64,000 bases of DNA, taken from Planctomycetaceae bacterium (lineage in GTDB: Bacteria; Planctomycetota; Planctomycetia; Pirellulales; Lacipirellulaceae). The position numbers were made by a program, and so were the translations under genes. Location of the stretch: assembly GCA_002702655.1 (NCBI GenBank), contig PABB01000017.1, forward strand, positions 124,001-188,000, read 5' to 3'. Every line of letters starts with the position of its first letter. Position 1 is the first letter of the stretch. Shown one piece after another: positions 28,711-37,483 of this stretch. The notes below the pieces were generated by a model. The model searched no databases, had not been told where the DNA came from, and worked only from the letters and a program-made list of their open reading frames with translations.

Positions 28711-29646
28711 TCACACAAACCGCGCCAGGACCGTCGAGCCGGCTTGCACCTTCTGGCCGACAGCAACGCAGGGCGAAACGGCGTCCCGCGGCAGAACCAA
28801 CTCGGTTCGCGAGCCCAGCTTAATCATACCAAACTTCTCACCCCGCGCGAGGGGCTGCCCGGGACGCAGGGCGCACACGATCCGCCGGGCGATCAGCCCC
28901 GAAATCTGCCGCACGGCCATCCGCACGCCGGGGCGGGCTGCATCCTCCAGACCGATCCACATGTACTCGTTGCGGATGGCGCTCTCGGGGTTGATCGCGT
29001 TGAGAAACTCGCCCGGCTTGTAGTCCATGGCGACCACCGTGGCCGCACGCGGCGAGCGGTTCACATGCACGTTGAAGATCGACAGGAAGATGCCAATCCG
29101 CACCGCGGGGCCGTCGAGAAAATCGTAGTGGTCCAGTTCGATCACCTCAGCGATCGTGCCGTCGGCGGGCGAGACGATCGCGTCCGCATCGGCGGGAACC
29201 ACGCGCGTCGGATCGCGGAAGAACCACAGCACCAGGGCCAGCAATACGGCGGGCACGACTGCCAGCCACCGCCACGGCCCGCAGCAGAGAAGTGCCAGCG
29301 CCGCGGTCGCCGCCAGCAGCGGATAGCCCATCAACTGCAGTTCGGCCAGTCCCCACCGCGTAAACGGCAAGTTGTCCCGCCAGCGAAAGCCGTCATGCTC
29401 CGGCGCCCAATGCGCCGAGCACTGGTTCGAGCAGTATTTCAAGTCGCGGGGATCGAGAATCTCATGCGGCGCCCCGGCGGTCGAGCCCTCGCGCAACTCC
29501 GCCATGCGGGCAACGTAGCCGCGGCGAAACGTCTTCAGCCACCACCGCCGCCAACGTCCCCACAGCAACTCGATGGCGTAGCACTTCCCCCCGCCCGGCT
29601 GCACGCTGCGGATGTTGTCGGGCAAGGGAGCAAACTCGTCAGGCAT
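28711..29646 (-). CDS. psd: Phosphatidylserine decarboxylase
   Basis: A 311-residue enzyme converting phosphatidylserine to phosphatidylethanolamine. The self-processing site that yields the pyruvoyl group is visible as MIKLGSRTELVLP near 275, with cleavage expected before Ser. Other conserved parts are FFRDPTRVVP, SPADGTIAEV and FLSIFNVHVNRSP. Two hydrophobic segments lie about 100-140. The N-terminal roughly 95 residues are extra compared with short archaeal-type enzymes and contain a CSNQC cysteine pair. The product feeds from pssA, the next gene. Confidence 0.9.
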   Translation of the reverse strand: MPDEFAPLPDNIRSVQPGGGKCYAIELLWGRWRRWWLKTFRRGYVARMAELREGSTAGAPHEILDPRDLKYCSNQCSAHWAPEHDGFRWRDNLPFTRWGLAELQLMGYPLLAATAALALLCCGPWRWLAVVPAVLLALVLWFFRDPTRVVPADADAIVSPADGTIAEVIELDHYDFLDGPAVRIGIFLSIFNVHVNRSPRAATVVAMDYKPGEFLNAINPESAIRNEYMWIGLEDAARPGVRMAVRQISGLIARRIVCALRPGQPLARGEKFGMIKLGSRTELVLPRDAVSPCVAVGQKVQAGSTVLARFV

Positions 29647-29665
29647 CGACTGTATTTTCCGAATT

Positions 29666-29907
29666 GAACCGCCAAGCACGCCAAGAGCGCCAAGGGCACG
29701 GGATGAGGTTCTCACGCAGAGGCGCGGAGACGCAGAGGAATTCGCGAAGCAGCAATTCTAGTTAAATCTCGGTCCCACTGACATGGGCCAGGGGATTAAC
29801 GAATCTCGCGCCCGCGGGAGTCGTTCATGGCAAATTGGCGGTCGTCTCGCTGCATCGGCTTCACTTGGCGTACCTCTCTGCGCCTTTGCGCCTCTGCGTG
29901 AGAAAAC
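29666..29907. repeat. Inverted short-phrase repeat (CGCCAAG / ACGCAGAGG type)
   Basis: Between psd and zwf, CGCCAAG-type words run at 29669-29693, and TTCTCACGCAGAGGCGCGGA starts at 29709. The inverse, GCGCCTCTGCGTGAGAA, ends at 29904 after CTCTCTGCGCCTTTGC, and an inverted CTTGGCG word precedes it at 29864. Both phrase types are therefore present in inverted order, giving potential for a hairpin of about 240 bases. Confidence 0.7.
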
Positions 29908-29919
29908 AGAGCTGGAGGC

Positions 29920-31380
29920 TCATTTCAGCACCGGGCACGAGTCGAACCACTCGCGGCCCTGGCCGTGCATCCACTCGGTGCATTCCTCGGGGCCCCAGAA
30001 TCCCGGGTCGTACATGAACAACGTCGGCTTGTCGCCGGCCCGCCAGGATTCGAGGATCGGATCGATAATCGCCCAGGCCGCTTCGGCTTCGTCGGCGCGG
30101 GCGAACAGGCTGGCGTCGCCCTCCAGGGCGTCGAGCAGCAGCCGCTCGTAGGCTTCCGGCATGCCCTTGCCGCGGAACTCGCGGCGGTAGTTGAAATCGA
30201 GATCCGTCTGCCGGATCTTCATGCCTTCGTCGGGCACCTTCGTCTCGAAATGCAGTTGAATGCCCTCGGCCGGCTGCACTTGGATCACCAAGCGGTTGCT
30301 GTCTGCAGCGGTTCGCGGGCCGTCGGCGAACAGCATGTGCGGCGGCTGGCGGAATTGGATGACGATCTGCGTCGTGCGGCAACTCATCGCCTTGCCGCTG
30401 CGCAGGTAGAACGGCACGCCCTGCCACCGCCAGTTGTGCACGCACAGCTTCAGCGCCGCGAAGGTGGCCGTGCGGCTGGTGGCCTCGACGCCGTCGTGTC
30501 GGGTGTATCCGCGGTACTGACCGCGGAACGTGTCGCGGCGGATGTCCTCGGCCGACATCGGCTTGATCGCCTGCAGCACCTTGACCTTCTCGTCGCGCAC
30601 GGGGTCGGCCGCGTATTTCACCGGCGCTTCCATGGCCGTGATCATCAACAGCTGGAGCAAGTGATTCTGGACCATGTCGCGCATCACGCCGGCATTGTCG
30701 TAGTAGCCGGCCCGTTTGCCGACTTCGACTTCTTCGGCCACTGTGATCTGCACATGGTCGATATAGTTGCGATTCCACACCGGCTCGAAGATCGAGTTGG
30801 CGAATCGCAGCACCAACAGATTCTGGACGGTTTCTTTGCCCAGGTAGTGATCAATGCGATAGACCTGATGCTCGGCAAAATGCTGATGCACCGATTCATT
30901 GAGCGCCTTGGCGGTGGCCAGATCGGTGCCGAACGGCTTTTCGATGACCACGCGTCGCTTGCAGTCGCACGTTTCACAGGCCAAGCCCGCCGCGCCCAAC
31001 TGCTGGATCGCCGGCTCGTAGAATCGCGGCGCCGTCGACAGGTAGTACACCCGGGTCGCGTCGCCGCCGCCCTCGATCTCCTCGAGGAACGCTTTGAGCT
31101 TCGCAAAGTCGTCCGCCACGCCGATGTCGCCCGGCTGGTAGAAGATCTGCTGCGAGAACGCCTCCCACAACTCGCCGTCAAAGTTGTCGCCGGTGAACTT
31201 GGCGGTCGTCTCGGCCAATTCCTTGCGCCAGTCTTCGTGCGAGTAGGCCGTGCGCGAGAACCCGACAATCCGCGTCTGCTCCGGCAGCCGACCCTTGCGG
31301 CGCAGGTTGTACAGCGCGGGGATCAGCTTGCGGCTGGTCAAATCGCCGGAGGCGCCGAAGATGACAAACGTGTGGGGCAT
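29920..31380 (-). CDS. zwf: Glucose-6-phosphate 1-dehydrogenase
   Basis: A 486-residue enzyme oxidising glucose 6-phosphate to 6-phosphogluconolactone with NADP(+) or NAD(+), the entry to the oxidative pentose phosphate pathway. It has the N-terminal dinucleotide site FGASGDLTSRKL at about 7-18, the substrate and catalytic motif RIDHYLGKETVQN near 173-185, and VVIEKPFGTDL. The start MPHTFVIFGAS is the family norm. It lies 105 bases downstream of gnd on the same strand; no 6-phosphogluconolactonase gene is between them. Confidence 0.95.
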   Translation of the reverse strand: MPHTFVIFGASGDLTSRKLIPALYNLRRKGRLPEQTRIVGFSRTAYSHEDWRKELAETTAKFTGDNFDGELWEAFSQQIFYQPGDIGVADDFAKLKAFLEEIEGGGDATRVYYLSTAPRFYEPAIQQLGAAGLACETCDCKRRVVIEKPFGTDLATAKALNESVHQHFAEHQVYRIDHYLGKETVQNLLVLRFANSIFEPVWNRNYIDHVQITVAEEVEVGKRAGYYDNAGVMRDMVQNHLLQLLMITAMEAPVKYAADPVRDEKVKVLQAIKPMSAEDIRRDTFRGQYRGYTRHDGVEATSRTATFAALKLCVHNWRWQGVPFYLRSGKAMSCRTTQIVIQFRQPPHMLFADGPRTAADSNRLVIQVQPAEGIQLHFETKVPDEGMKIRQTDLDFNYRREFRGKGMPEAYERLLLDALEGDASLFARADEAEAAWAIIDPILESWRAGDKPTLFMYDPGFWGPEECTEWMHGQGREWFDSCPVLK

Positions 31381-31390
31381 AAAGATCGCT

Positions 31391-31475
31391 TTCACCACAG
31401 AGTGCACAGAGGACGCGGAGAGTGCGGCTGGAGGAACTTCTTCCCCTGTGCTCTCCGTGTCCTCCGTGGTGAGAA
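31391..31475. repeat. Inverted short-phrase repeat (CACAGAGGACGCGGAG type)
   Basis: The zwf-gnd gap contains TTCACCACAGAGTGCACAGA (from 31391) continuing GGACGCGGAGAG, and its approximate inverse CTCTCCGTGTCCTCCGTGGT (31451-31470). Folding would give a stem of about 30 bp with a loop of about 25 bases in the operon mRNA. Confidence 0.7.
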
Positions 31476-31485
31476 TTGTCGGGGC

Positions 31486-32949
31486 CTACGACGGTTGCTT
31501 GCGCAAATCCAACCACTCCGCGTGGAACATCTCGCCGCGCGGCTTGTCGGTGCGTTCGAAGGTGTGCGCCCCGAAGTAGTCGCGTTGGGCTTGCAGCAGG
31601 TTGGCCGGGAGGGTGGCGCGGCGGTAGCCGTCGTAGTAGGCCAACGCGGTGCTGAATGCGGGCGTGGGGATCCCCAGCGTCGCGGCGGTGGCGACCACGT
31701 GCCGCCAGGCGTCCTGGGCCTTGTCGACCGCGTCGGTGAAGTAGGGCGCCAGCAGCAGGTTTTCCAGCTTGGGATTGGCGTCGAACGCTTCCTTGATGCG
31801 GTCGAGGAACACCGCGCGGATGATGCACCCGCCGCGCCACAGCATGGCGCAATCGCCGAAATTCAGAGGCCAGTCGTGCTCGATCGCGGCAGCCTGCAAC
31901 TGCACGAACCCCTGGGCGTAGCTGACGATCTTCGACGCGTACAGCGCCTGGCGGATCTGCTCGACGAACGTCTGCTTGTCGCCTTCGTAGGTCGTGCCGT
32001 GGCAGTGCTCGCCGTGGGGGCCCTTGAGGACCTCGGCCGCCCGCACACGTTCGTCCTTCACCGCCGACAGACTGCGGGCGTACACCGCCTCGGTGACCAG
32101 CGTGCTGGGCACGCCCAGGTCGAGTGCCAACTGACTCATCCACTTGCCAGTGCCCTTGGCGCCGGCGCGGTCGAGCACCTTGTCGACCAGGTAGCCGTCG
32201 CCCTGGTCGTCTTTCACGCTGAAAATGTCGCGGGTGATTTCAATGAGGTAGCTGTCGAGCTCCCCTTTGTTCCACTCGGCAAACACGTCGTACAGCTCGT
32301 CGTTGGACAGCCCCAGCGCTTCTTTCATCAGGAAGTAGGCTTCGCAGATCAACTGCATATCGCCGTACTCGATGCCGTTGTGCACCATCTTCACGTAGTG
32401 CCCGGCGCCGCGGGGGCCGACCCATTCGCAGCAGGGGATGTCGTTGTTGGGGCCGACCTTCGCGGCGATGGCCTGAAAGATCGGTTTCACGTGCGGCCAC
32501 GCATCGGGGCTGCCGCCGGGCATCATGCTGGGGCCCTTCAGGGCGCCTTCTTCGCCGCCGCTCACGCCACAGCCGCAGTACAGCAGGCCCTGCTCTTCGA
32601 CGTACTTGGTGCGGCGCTCGGTGTGCTCGTAGTACGTGTTGCCGCCGTCGATGATGATGTCGCCGGGCGACAGCAGGGGGATCAGCGTGTCGATGATCGC
32701 ATCGACCGCCGGGCCCGCCTTGACCATCAGCATCACCTTCCGCGGCGCGGCAAGCGAGGCGACCAGGTCCTCGATCGTTTTGCAGCCGACGAAGTTCTTG
32801 CCAGCGGCCCGGCCGGCGATGAACTCCTCCATAACGCTGGTGGTGCGGTTGTAGACGGCAACGCGAAAACCGCGGCTCTCGACGTTGAGGGCCAAGTTTT
32901 CGCCCATGACGGCCAGGCCGATCAGGCCAAAATCTGCGAGTTCGGACAT
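31486..32949 (-). CDS. gnd: 6-phosphogluconate dehydrogenase (decarboxylating)
   Basis: A 487-residue enzyme oxidising and decarboxylating 6-phosphogluconate to ribulose 5-phosphate. The N-terminal NAD(P) fold shows GLIGLAVMGENLALN (the usual GLAVMG motif), followed by YNRT. The substrate site is seen as GPRGAGHYVKMVHNGIEYGDMQ near 180-200 with catalytic Lys in HYVKMVHNG, and the C-terminal part has the all-helical domain with WRGGCIIRA. Length is that of the long homodimeric form. It is upstream of zwf in the same operon. Confidence 0.95.
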   Translation of the reverse strand: MSELADFGLIGLAVMGENLALNVESRGFRVAVYNRTTSVMEEFIAGRAAGKNFVGCKTIEDLVASLAAPRKVMLMVKAGPAVDAIIDTLIPLLSPGDIIIDGGNTYYEHTERRTKYVEEQGLLYCGCGVSGGEEGALKGPSMMPGGSPDAWPHVKPIFQAIAAKVGPNNDIPCCEWVGPRGAGHYVKMVHNGIEYGDMQLICEAYFLMKEALGLSNDELYDVFAEWNKGELDSYLIEITRDIFSVKDDQGDGYLVDKVLDRAGAKGTGKWMSQLALDLGVPSTLVTEAVYARSLSAVKDERVRAAEVLKGPHGEHCHGTTYEGDKQTFVEQIRQALYASKIVSYAQGFVQLQAAAIEHDWPLNFGDCAMLWRGGCIIRAVFLDRIKEAFDANPKLENLLLAPYFTDAVDKAQDAWRHVVATAATLGIPTPAFSTALAYYDGYRRATLPANLLQAQRDYFGAHTFERTDKPRGEMFHAEWLDLRKQPS

Positions 32950-32981
32950 GCGGAAGGCTGGAGGCTGAAGGCGTGGAGGAA

Positions 32982-33002
32982 AGCCGCGACCGGCGGTCGC
33001 GG
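32982..33002. repeat. Dispersed palindrome CCGCGACCGGCGGTCGCGG, copy 2
   Basis: A perfect palindromic stem (CCGCGACC / GGTCGCGG) upstream of gnd. It matches 24680-24701 with a single T/C difference in the stem. Its position just 5' of gnd could place it in the leader of the gnd-zwf transcript. Confidence 0.5.
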
Positions 33003-33142
33003 AATTGTGTGTTGAGGCGCAATTCGCGCCGCAGTGCCAAGTTCCCGGAAGCGAGTCAGCTTCCGGCGGCGCGGCGGGGTGGAGTGGCGGGCGGGGAGGA
33101 TCACGCGCGGCGACGTGAAATTCGCTGCAGCACAGAGTTTAT

Positions 33143-33478
33143 CGCGATGGCGGTCGACTCACAATCGTGTTCAGCCTCGGAGTTGCCCTGGCGGCGCCTG
33201 GCGCGCCGCCGTTCTGCACTTGGTGCGACCAGGACGAGATCTACGAACTCGCGTTGCCCCCGGGGTGGGCTCGACGATGCGGTTGTTGCGAACCATCGAC
33301 GCGGACATCACGGGGCAGGGAATCGCGTGGGACCCCGCTGAGCCGACCCGGCTGTGGGGTGTCGATCACCCCCGACGACAAGTCGTGCTGCTCGATTTGA
33401 GCGCTGTGCTTGCCGAGAGCGAGTCGCCAGGCTTCGCATCCGGCAGCCAGACAGACGCGACAGCCACATTAGATCGCT
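33143..33478 (+). pseudogene. Decayed fragment, possibly of a secreted beta-propeller-type protein
   Basis: Two neighbouring plus-strand frames join into one protein-like text: PPFCTWCDQDEIYELALPPG in one frame to about 33263, then GSTMRLLRTIDADITGQGIA and WDPAEPTRLWGVDHPRRQVV in another frame. The combined text resembles a repeat-blade segment (GQGIAWDPAEP, LWGVDHPRRQVVLLDL) of a sugar-lactonase-like or glutaminyl-cyclase-like propeller. A shift near 33260-33270 and a stop at 33478 leave under 120 residues. I read it as a frameshifted, truncated remnant. Family assignment is uncertain. Confidence 0.4.
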
Positions 33479-33498
33479 AGTTGAGTCCCATTTCAAAG

Positions 33499-35394
33499 TT
33501 ATTCATGACCGCCGCTATAGAGCGGCAGTGCGATCACGCGCGTCTCGATCCTCCGCAGTTCACCCTGCAGCCGCTCGTCCGTCAGGCCGCCAAAATCGGC
33601 CGTGAACTGGTCGGCTTGCATTCCCTCGCGCAAGTCGTCCAGCGGCGGCAGCACCGCATCGATGGTAAACTCGCGAGCCACGCGCTCCAAAGGCAACCGT
33701 TCCGCGAGCACGGCGTGAGCGAACACAATCCCGGCGCGGTTGGCCGCCATGTCGACGAAGCTAAAGCCGCTGCCGCCGTGGGAGTCGGCCAACTCTTTCA
33801 CCAGCCCGGCGGCCCGCGCCTTCTGGGTCCCCAGCACGGCCACCAAGTGGGCCGACACGAAAAAATGCTTCGTCAGATCGGCTCGGCCGCGCATGGTCGG
33901 TTCGCCAAGCACCGCGGCTCGGCGTTCGCGTTCGGTGGGGCTGGCCAGCCGCCCTTCGAGCGTCGCCAGCAGCGGCAATTCTGACAGTAGCCCGTCCCGA
34001 TCCAGCACGGCGCCCATGGCCAGCAGGTACGCCTGCGGGGCGGTTTCGGGGTTCACGCGCGTCGCGGCGGCGGCGCCCTGCCGCACGTACCATTCCAATA
34101 GCAAATCGCTGCGCGCCACGTCAGTCTCGCCAGGGTGCAACGATGTCAACGGCGCCTTGTCCTTGAGTTTCGCCACGCGCTCGACGCCGGCGATGATCTT
34201 GCGTGCGTCGTCAATGACGGCCGTGCCAGCCGACGCCCCAATGATCTTCTGAAAGAGCCCCGCCGCAGGATCTTCCGGCAGCGCGGGATCGAGCGCCGCA
34301 TAAACCTGCTGCAGGCGGCGGCGGGTGAGTTTCGTGATTTCCCCCAACGAGCGGACCTGTCGCAGTCGCATCTCATCGGCCAGCAGCGCCATCGTCAGCG
34401 TGTTGACGGGGTCAAACTGCACGGTCGCGCCGGCCGTGCGCTGCAACCCACCCAGCAGCACGGGACGCATCACGCTGGTCGGCTCGGGGCTGTGCGAGGC
34501 GCCGAGCAAGTGTCCCAACTCGTGCACCAGCAACTCCAGCCGTTCGGTGTCCAGGATGCCGCGTGCTCGTTCCTTGATCAGAATGTGCGTGTGAAGCGGC
34601 TTGCGAGTGCCGCCCATGTGGAACCGGCCCCGTTGGACGGCGTATTGGCTGGAAAAGCCGATCGCCACGTCAGCGTCGCCTGGCGCGACTTCGCGCTCGA
34701 ACTCGGCCATCGAGCGCATGAAGTCATTTTCGTTGTCGTCGCTATCCCAACGGTCGAACCCGACCAATTGCAGTTGTACGCCGCAGTGCGCCTGCAATAC
34801 AGCCGATGCGTCGGCCACGCGTTTGCGCAGCTCGGGTTCCCACCGCGAGCGGGGGCGGCGTTCGTCGTCGTCGACCAGCACCTTGACCCGTAGCGTGGGC
34901 GCGGAGTCCAGCAGCAGGTTGTCTTCGGCGATCACCAGCGGGGGACCGGGATGGCCGTTCAGTCCAATTTGGCGGAGCTGCAGCGGCCGGCCTGCATCGG
35001 GGCGGCTCACAAAGTACGCACACCCTGGCGTCAGCTCCGTATTTTGCACGTCCTGCCCGTCGGACCAGCGCACGACCAGCTTCTTCAGCCCAAACACGGG
35101 CCGCGAGGCGCCGGGATCGATGGCCAGCGGACGCGGCGGTTGGTCGTCGGCGTAGACGGCCGCGACCAGCGGCTCGCCTGTGCGATTGCTCAATACGGCT
35201 ACGGCGGCCGCGGCGCGATTCTCGCTCGTGGCAACAAAGAAGCACGTCACGACAACGATAACCAGCTGAAACGACGCACCGAGCCTGCCGCGGCGAGCGA
35301 GTTTAGGTGCGACGAAGGACGGCAGTTTCAGCACGGTCGACAATTCGGTGCGAGGCGGCGACAATCGGCGGCGCCGAGAGTTCGGCCCGCCCAC
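33499..35394 (-). CDS. Secreted zinc metalloprotease with a metzincin-type active site
   Basis: A 631-residue exported or anchored protein with a hydrophobic segment at about 38-56. Zinc site HELGHLLGASH at 291-301 matches the extended HExxHxxGxxH of metzincins, with a Met in SVMRP at 309 as a candidate Met-turn. An N-terminal region of about 230 residues and a helical C-terminal region of about 320 residues flank it and are not familiar. It probably cuts proteins outside the cytoplasm. Start is uncertain: the GTG used here opens an Arg-rich lead, and a later GTG at 35334 is also possible. It stands alone, downstream of the SirB1-like gene. Confidence 0.72.
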   Translation of the reverse strand: MGGPNSRRRRLSPPRTELSTVLKLPSFVAPKLARRGRLGASFQLVIVVVTCFFVATSENRAAAAVAVLSNRTGEPLVAAVYADDQPPRPLAIDPGASRPVFGLKKLVVRWSDGQDVQNTELTPGCAYFVSRPDAGRPLQLRQIGLNGHPGPPLVIAEDNLLLDSAPTLRVKVLVDDDERRPRSRWEPELRKRVADASAVLQAHCGVQLQLVGFDRWDSDDNENDFMRSMAEFEREVAPGDADVAIGFSSQYAVQRGRFHMGGTRKPLHTHILIKERARGILDTERLELLVHELGHLLGASHSPEPTSVMRPVLLGGLQRTAGATVQFDPVNTLTMALLADEMRLRQVRSLGEITKLTRRRLQQVYAALDPALPEDPAAGLFQKIIGASAGTAVIDDARKIIAGVERVAKLKDKAPLTSLHPGETDVARSDLLLEWYVRQGAAAATRVNPETAPQAYLLAMGAVLDRDGLLSELPLLATLEGRLASPTERERRAAVLGEPTMRGRADLTKHFFVSAHLVAVLGTQKARAAGLVKELADSHGGSGFSFVDMAANRAGIVFAHAVLAERLPLERVAREFTIDAVLPPLDDLREGMQADQFTADFGGLTDERLQGELRRIETRVIALPLYSGGHE

Positions 35395-35419
35395 TCCGCA
35401 ATTCTAGGCCGCGGATCGG

Positions 35420-36157
35420 TTATCGGCGAGCGCGGCTCGACGCGGCCAGTTCTGCCAGCAATTCCTGCATGGCCAGCACGTCACGATCGCGGCTGGCCAT
35501 GGCAAAGCTGGCCGACAGATTCGTCAGCATCCTGGCAAGCCACTGCACTGGCGTCGCCCGCGCCAGCGGTTCGGTCATATGGGCGGCAGGGCGGCCCGTC
35601 GCTTGCTCAATCCGCGCCAGCGCCTCGGCCTTGGTCAGCACGCCGCCGCCAAAGAACGGGTCGACGTACATCGACCGGCCGTCGCCCGTTTCCACTTCGG
35701 CCATGAAATGTCCCGGCGCGTTGACGCCGTGGACAGTCACGCCGCATTGGTGGGCCACGCGTTGGTAAAGCAACGTCAGGCTGATCGGCAGACCTCGCTT
35801 GGTTCGCAGCACCTCGGGCAGATAACTGTTGGCCGGCGCGTAGTACTCGTCGCGATTGCCCGCGAAGCCTGCCAACTCGAACAGCACGTCGTGCAAGTGG
35901 GCCAATACGGCGTCGACATGCTGCGACCGGATGCGACTGCGCACGGTGTCCGCGAGCTGCTCGACAGTCTTCTCGCCCGCTGCCAAATCAGCGTCAGGCA
36001 ATTCGTGCAGCGCGATCGCCCACGCGGCGCGAAACAAGCCCGGCGGCCCATTGATGTCCGTCAGCCCCGCACGCCAAGCTCGCAGCGCCGCCTGTCGGCA
36101 GTAAGCGGGCGTCGAAGCTGAAGCGTCGTGCGGAAACCGGGGCGAATCTGCGGACAT
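35420..36157 (-). CDS. SirB1-like transglutaminase-fold protein
   Basis: A 245-residue cytoplasmic protein with the signature of the SirB1/transglutaminase-like family: ANSYLPEVLRTKRGLPISLTLLYQRVAHQCGVTVHGVNAPGHFM in the middle (about 115-160). In true transglutaminases a Cys-His-Asp triad is used; here no catalytic cysteine is obvious at the usual place, as in SirB1 proteins, so it may be non-enzymatic. The role of the family is unknown. It lies upstream of the metalloprotease gene and is divergent from the CDF transporter. Confidence 0.78.
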   Translation of the reverse strand: MSADSPRFPHDASASTPAYCRQAALRAWRAGLTDINGPPGLFRAAWAIALHELPDADLAAGEKTVEQLADTVRSRIRSQHVDAVLAHLHDVLFELAGFAGNRDEYYAPANSYLPEVLRTKRGLPISLTLLYQRVAHQCGVTVHGVNAPGHFMAEVETGDGRSMYVDPFFGGGVLTKAEALARIEQATGRPAAHMTEPLARATPVQWLARMLTNLSASFAMASRDRDVLAMQELLAELAASSRARR

Positions 36158-36421
36158 CGTCGAAGTGACGGGCGGGGCAAAAAAAGGTAGGGTCTGGAGT
36201 AAGCAGGCAACACGGCCAACCATGCTGTGGCATGCGGCGTCACTCGCTATGATACCGTGAATGTCAGTCGACGCGGCGCGAAAGTTGGTCGCGATGCGCC
36301 AGCGCGATTCCATTGCATTGAGCTTCAGCAAGCCGAGACGTGATGGCGCCCTCCCTGGCTTGTGCCGATAGCGGACGGCCTCGGCCCGCCGCTGGATCTT
36401 GCCGACAGCAGCCGCTCACAT

Positions 36422-37330
36422 ATGGACGAATCCCCTCTTGGCAACCATCGCTCGTTTGCCGAAGCCGCCGCACGGGGCGTCCGTGCGGCGTTGCGCGGGA
36501 TCCTGGCCAGCAGTGCGTTGGCGGCCGTAAAGATCATCTCGGGCGTCGTCGGCAATTCCTACGCGCTGATTGCCGACGGGGTCGAATCGCTGCTGGATAT
36601 TCTCAGCTCGCTGGTCGTGGTGGGCAGTTTGAAAGTGGCCGCGCAGCCTGCCACCGAGCAGCATCCGTACGGCTACGGCAAAGTCGAGCCGCTTGCCGCG
36701 CTGGTCGTGGCCACGGCCTTGCTGGCCGCGGCGGTCGGCATCGCCGTGCAGAGCATTCGCGAGATCATCACGCCGCACCACGCGCCCGAGCCGTTTACGC
36801 TGCTGGTGCTGGTTGCGGTCGTCGCCACCAAGGAGATCATGTACCGCCGGCTGCATCGCACGGGGCTGGCGATCGGCAGCCAGGCACTGGAGAGCGACGC
36901 GTGGCATCACCGCAGCGACTCGCTCACGTCGCTCGCCGCATTCTTGGGCATCTCAATCGCGCTGTACTTCGGCGAAGGATACGAAGCGGCCGACGATTGG
37001 GCGGCTCTGTTCGCCGCGGGAGTGATCGCCTTCAACGGCGCGGGGCTGTTCCGCGGGGCGTGGCGCGAAGTGCTCGACGTCGCCCCGCCGCCGGAGGTGG
37101 TCCAGCGCATCCGCGCCATCGCCGCCGGGGTCGACGGGGTCGCAGGCATCGACAAATGTCGCGTGCGGAAAAGCGGCCTGGGGATGTTCATCGACATCCA
37201 CGTCGAAGTGGACGGCAACCTCTCAGTCCGCGCAGGCCACGAACTGGGCCACCGCGTCAAAGCCGTCCTGCTGGCTTCGCCGGAGAACGTGCACGACGTA
37301 CTGGTGCATATTGAGCCGAGTGCACCATAG
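36422..37330 (+). CDS. Cation diffusion facilitator transporter
   Basis: A 302-residue membrane protein exporting divalent metal ions (Zn, Co, Fe, Mn or Cd) in exchange for protons. About six hydrophobic segments are followed by a cytoplasmic metallochaperone-like domain (about 210-302). The two metal-binding helices show YALIADGVESLLDILSSL and ESDAWHHRSDSLTSLAAFLG, and the loop motif HPYGYGKVEPLAAL is typical. Metal specificity cannot be read reliably. The ATG at MDESPLG was chosen; an alternative 20 residues upstream exists. No metal regulator is adjacent. Confidence 0.88.
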   Translation: MDESPLGNHRSFAEAAARGVRAALRGILASSALAAVKIISGVVGNSYALIADGVESLLDILSSLVVVGSLKVAAQPATEQHPYGYGKVEPLAALVVATALLAAAVGIAVQSIREIITPHHAPEPFTLLVLVAVVATKEIMYRRLHRTGLAIGSQALESDAWHHRSDSLTSLAAFLGISIALYFGEGYEAADDWAALFAAGVIAFNGAGLFRGAWREVLDVAPPPEVVQRIRAIAAGVDGVAGIDKCRVRKSGLGMFIDIHVEVDGNLSVRAGHELGHRVKAVLLASPENVHDVLVHIEPSAP

Positions 37331-37483
37331 TTTAGGCTCTCCAACCGGACGAGATTTGCTGAGCAGCAATTCCAGGACGCTTGCCAGCATCCGGAGCTTC
37401 TTGATACTGGCGAAGTGCACGTGGACCAGAAGCCAATGCGGGCCCTTTAACTCCGACGTCGAGCTGCCGATCACTGACTTCTC

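Noticed and set aside
29666-29907. Possible CRISPR-like repeats between psd and zwf
   Set aside because: The words are too short and irregular, and are arranged in inverted rather than direct order; no unique spacers or cas genes are present.
29965-33015. A 1016-codon plus-strand frame antisense to zwf and gnd
   Set aside because: zwf and gnd are unmistakable on the other strand. This frame is a codon-bias artefact, rich in Val, Arg, Asp and Gln without domain features.
37223-37474. A minus-strand 83-codon frame directly after pcm, with GGAG overlapping the pcm stop and a GTG start
   Set aside because: Its second half runs antisense through the end of the CDF gene for 108 bases, and the first half has no recognisable motif. 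The SD-start pairing is suggestive but not enough to call it a gene.
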